Positions 62,309 through 64,000 of a stretch of DNA of 64,000 nt are shown piece after piece. A program made the translations under genes and the position numbers. The notes under the pieces were generated by a model that saw nothing but the letters and a program-made list of their open reading frames with translations, was not told the DNA's origin and made no database searches. This DNA comes from Anaeromonas sp052088025. GTDB lineage: Bacteria; Bacillota; Clostridia; Tissierellales; SIT17. Position 1 is the stretch's first letter. Every line of letters starts with the position of its first letter. The stretch spans positions 17,650-81,649 of the forward strand of contig NZ_JBQCYD010000005.1 in NCBI RefSeq assembly GCF_052088025.1, given 5' to 3'.

Positions 62309-63535
62309 ATGGATAATATATACGATATTTTGGTAGAAAGAGGTTTCATAGAGCAAGCTACACATGAAGATGAAATCAGAGAATTATTAGGCAAAGAATC
62401 TGTAACATTTTATGTCGGCTTTGATCCAACAGGTGATAGTCTTCACGTAGGACATTTTGTTCAAGTTATGGTAATGATGCATATGCAAAGAGCAGGTCAT
62501 AAACCTATCGCTCTTGTAGGTGGTGGAACTGCAAAAATAGGAGATCCATCAGGAAGATCAGATATAAGAAAAATGCTTACAGAAGAACAACTTAATAAAA
62601 ATGTAGAAGGTCTTAAAAACCAATTATCTAAATACTTAAATTTAGATGGAGAAAATGGTTTTGCTGCAAATAATAAAGATTGGTTAGATGATTTAAAATA
62701 TATCGAATTTATTAGAGATATTGGAAAGCATTTTTCTGTAAATAGAATGCTTACAGCTGAATGTTTTAAATCTAGACTTGAAAAAGGATTATCATTTTTA
62801 GAATTTAATTATATGCTACTACAATCCTATGACTTTTTAGAGTTAAATAAAAGATATAACTGTAAATTAGAACTGGGTGGAAATGACCAATGGTCAAATA
62901 TTATAGCAGGTGTAGATTTAGTAAGAAGAAAAGAACAAAAACAAGTTTATGGACTTACTTTTAAATTACTTACTACTAGTGAAGGTAAGAAAATGGGTAA
63001 AACTGAATCTGGTGCAGTTTGGGTAGATCCAGATAAAACATCTCCCTTTGAAGTATATCAATATTTAAGAAATATAGATGATGCTGATGTAGAAAACACT
63101 TTAGCAATGCTAACATTTTTACCTATGGATGAAGTCAAAAGACTTGGTAATCTTGAAGGAGCAGAAATAAATAAAGCTAAAGAAATACTTGCCTTTGAAT
63201 TTACAAAAATAGTTCATGGTGAAGAAGAAGCAAAAAAAGCAGAAAAAGCTGCTAGAGCATTATTTGCTGGTGGAAATGATATGAGTAATATTCCTTCTAC
63301 AGAAATGGAAAAAGATAAATTTAGTGATGGAATAGGCCTTCTTGCACTTATGACAGAATTAGGACTTACTGCTTCAAATGGTGAAGCAAGGCGTCTTGTA
63401 AAACAAGGTGGAGTTTCAGTTAATGATGAAAAAATAAATGACATTAAAAAGGAAATTACACTTGAAGATTTTACTGATAATAAATTATTGATTAAAAAGG
63501 GTAAAAAGAAATATCATCAAGTTGTTGTGAAGTAA
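62309..63535 (+). CDS. tyrS: Tyrosyl-tRNA synthetase
   Basis: 408 residues. Class I synthetase: HIGH-type HVGH at 46-49, KMSKS-type KMGKT at 228-232, tyrosine-binding GGNDQWSNI, and a C-terminal S4 RNA-binding domain (NGEARRLVKQGGVSVNDEKIND). The KMGKT and HVGH variants fit the TyrZ-like branch. AAGGAGG binding site. Controlled by the T-box upstream. Confidence 0.97.
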   Translation: MDNIYDILVERGFIEQATHEDEIRELLGKESVTFYVGFDPTGDSLHVGHFVQVMVMMHMQRAGHKPIALVGGGTAKIGDPSGRSDIRKMLTEEQLNKNVEGLKNQLSKYLNLDGENGFAANNKDWLDDLKYIEFIRDIGKHFSVNRMLTAECFKSRLEKGLSFLEFNYMLLQSYDFLELNKRYNCKLELGGNDQWSNIIAGVDLVRRKEQKQVYGLTFKLLTTSEGKKMGKTESGAVWVDPDKTSPFEVYQYLRNIDDADVENTLAMLTFLPMDEVKRLGNLEGAEINKAKEILAFEFTKIVHGEEEAKKAEKAARALFAGGNDMSNIPSTEMEKDKFSDGIGLLALMTELGLTASNGEARRLVKQGGVSVNDEKINDIKKEITLEDFTDNKLLIKKGKKKYHQVVVK

Positions 63536-63568
63536 AAAAATGGAGGCAGTTGCCTCCATTTTTTAATT
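63532..63568 (+). terminator. Terminator after tyrS
   Basis: Hairpin AAATGGAGGCA / TGCCTCCATTT with a T-run. Confidence 0.92.
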
Positions 63569-63702
63569 TGCTATAATATTTAATATAGATATAGTATGAC
63601 AAACTGAAAAGGTGAAAACAAAAAAGAATAAAGTATAAAATCTACTCTATCTTAGTCATATCAATATTTATAGCTATTTTTATCAACTTGTCATAATTAG
63701 CA

Positions 63703-63897
63703 TTAAGACAAATTGGATTTCTTGTTTTTCTCTAAATATATCTTTTTAGTAATTAAAACTGTGTTATTAGCAGACCAAACAAGTAATATAGCAGGAACAA
63801 CTCTTCCTAATAAATTTTCACTTGAACTTATTAATCCTGACATGATTACAAAAACACCTGCAAAACAAATAATATCAATTAAATTTTTAATTTTCAT
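63703..63897 (-). CDS. Small membrane protein
   Basis: 64 residues. Two hydrophobic helices (IIDIICFAGVFVIMSGLI-like and RVVPAILLVWSANNTVLI) and a Lys-rich tail. AAAGGA binding site. Function unknown. On either side (63569-63702 and 63898-64000) I see no gene; the first gap holds only a short hydrophobic frame without a usable start. Confidence 0.6.
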   Translation of the reverse strand: MKIKNLIDIICFAGVFVIMSGLISSSENLLGRVVPAILLVWSANNTVLITKKIYLEKNKKSNLS

Positions 63898-64000
63898 ATA
63901 AATTTATTCCTTTCTAAAAAGTTTTACTATGAGATTAAAGGTTTGAGTTTTACTTAATTCTTATTAAGACAAACTCATTAGCGCCTTATCATCTTTGATA

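Noticed and set aside
63600..63702. A short hydrophobic peptide (KYKIYSILVISIFIAIFIN) on the plus strand after tyrS.
   Set aside because: The frame has no usable start codon; the nearby GTG with a binding site is in another frame and stops after eight codons.
1..64000. CRISPR arrays, tRNA or rRNA genes, prophage genes.
   Set aside because: No regularly spaced repeats, tRNA-like ends or phage structural genes were recognised by reading; a tRNA or covariance search was not possible.

Overview
The window is AT-rich DNA (visibly well under one-third G+C) from an endospore-forming, low-GC Firmicute, most likely an anaerobic member of the Clostridia/Tissierellia. Evidence for the spore-forming lineage is spoIIE, spoVT, spoVG, a SpoVB-like flippase, yabP and yabQ. 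Evidence for anaerobic life is superoxide reductase, a rubrerythrin-like protein and the acetyl-CoA to crotonyl-CoA genes thl/hbd/crt. I cannot name the species.

Positions 1-27,200 are a nearly complete copy of the block that in Bacillus subtilis runs purR-spoVG-glmU-prs-pth-mfd-spoVT-yabM-yabN(mazG)-yabO-yabP-yabQ-divIC-yabR-spoIIE-yabS-yabT-tilS-hprT-ftsH. It lies on the minus strand, so ftsH (cut by the left edge) comes first in window coordinates. The order is broken by a prsA-type foldase between mfd and spoVT, by hup, and by a three-gene ABC exporter between mazG and yabO. ctc and fin are absent. murC is divergent from purR. Promoter-like sites fit the expected sporulation factors: sigma-H for spoVG, sigma-G for spoVT and a Spo0A-type region for spoIIE.

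Positions 27,200-43,700 hold an LCP protein, a small gene with an in-frame stop, the crt-hbd-thl operon behind a strong sigma-54 promoter match, an OpuC-type osmolyte transporter, a rubrerythrin-like protein, pgi, an ATP-grasp ligase, asnA, a PAS-PP2C phosphatase, a cobalamin adenosyltransferase, and a cytosolic reductive-dehalogenase-like protein paired with a Crp/Fnr regulator that has an N-terminal cysteine cluster.

Positions 43,700-58,500 are accessory. They hold a frameshifted MATE exporter followed by a MarR gene with an in-frame TGA; an AhpD-like protein next to a dihydrolipoamide dehydrogenase with its own lipoyl domain (a possible self-contained peroxide-reduction pair); a three-gene glycosyltransferase operon whose last enzyme is fused to a cyclic-nucleotide-binding-like domain; and a run of GNAT, MarR and methyltransferase genes, one GNAT being frameshifted.

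Positions 58,500-64,000 hold superoxide reductase, a YvlB/SHOCT-like gene split by an IS200/IS605-family element (TnpA plus TnpB), a DUF2164-like gene, a tyrosine T-box with tyrS, and a small membrane protein. No tRNA, rRNA or CRISPR array was recognised. The best candidates for new biology are the glycosyltransferase/sensor fusion operon, the AhpD/lipoyl-Lpd pair, the dehalogenase-like/Fnr pair, and the hairpin that buries the yabS ribosome-binding site.
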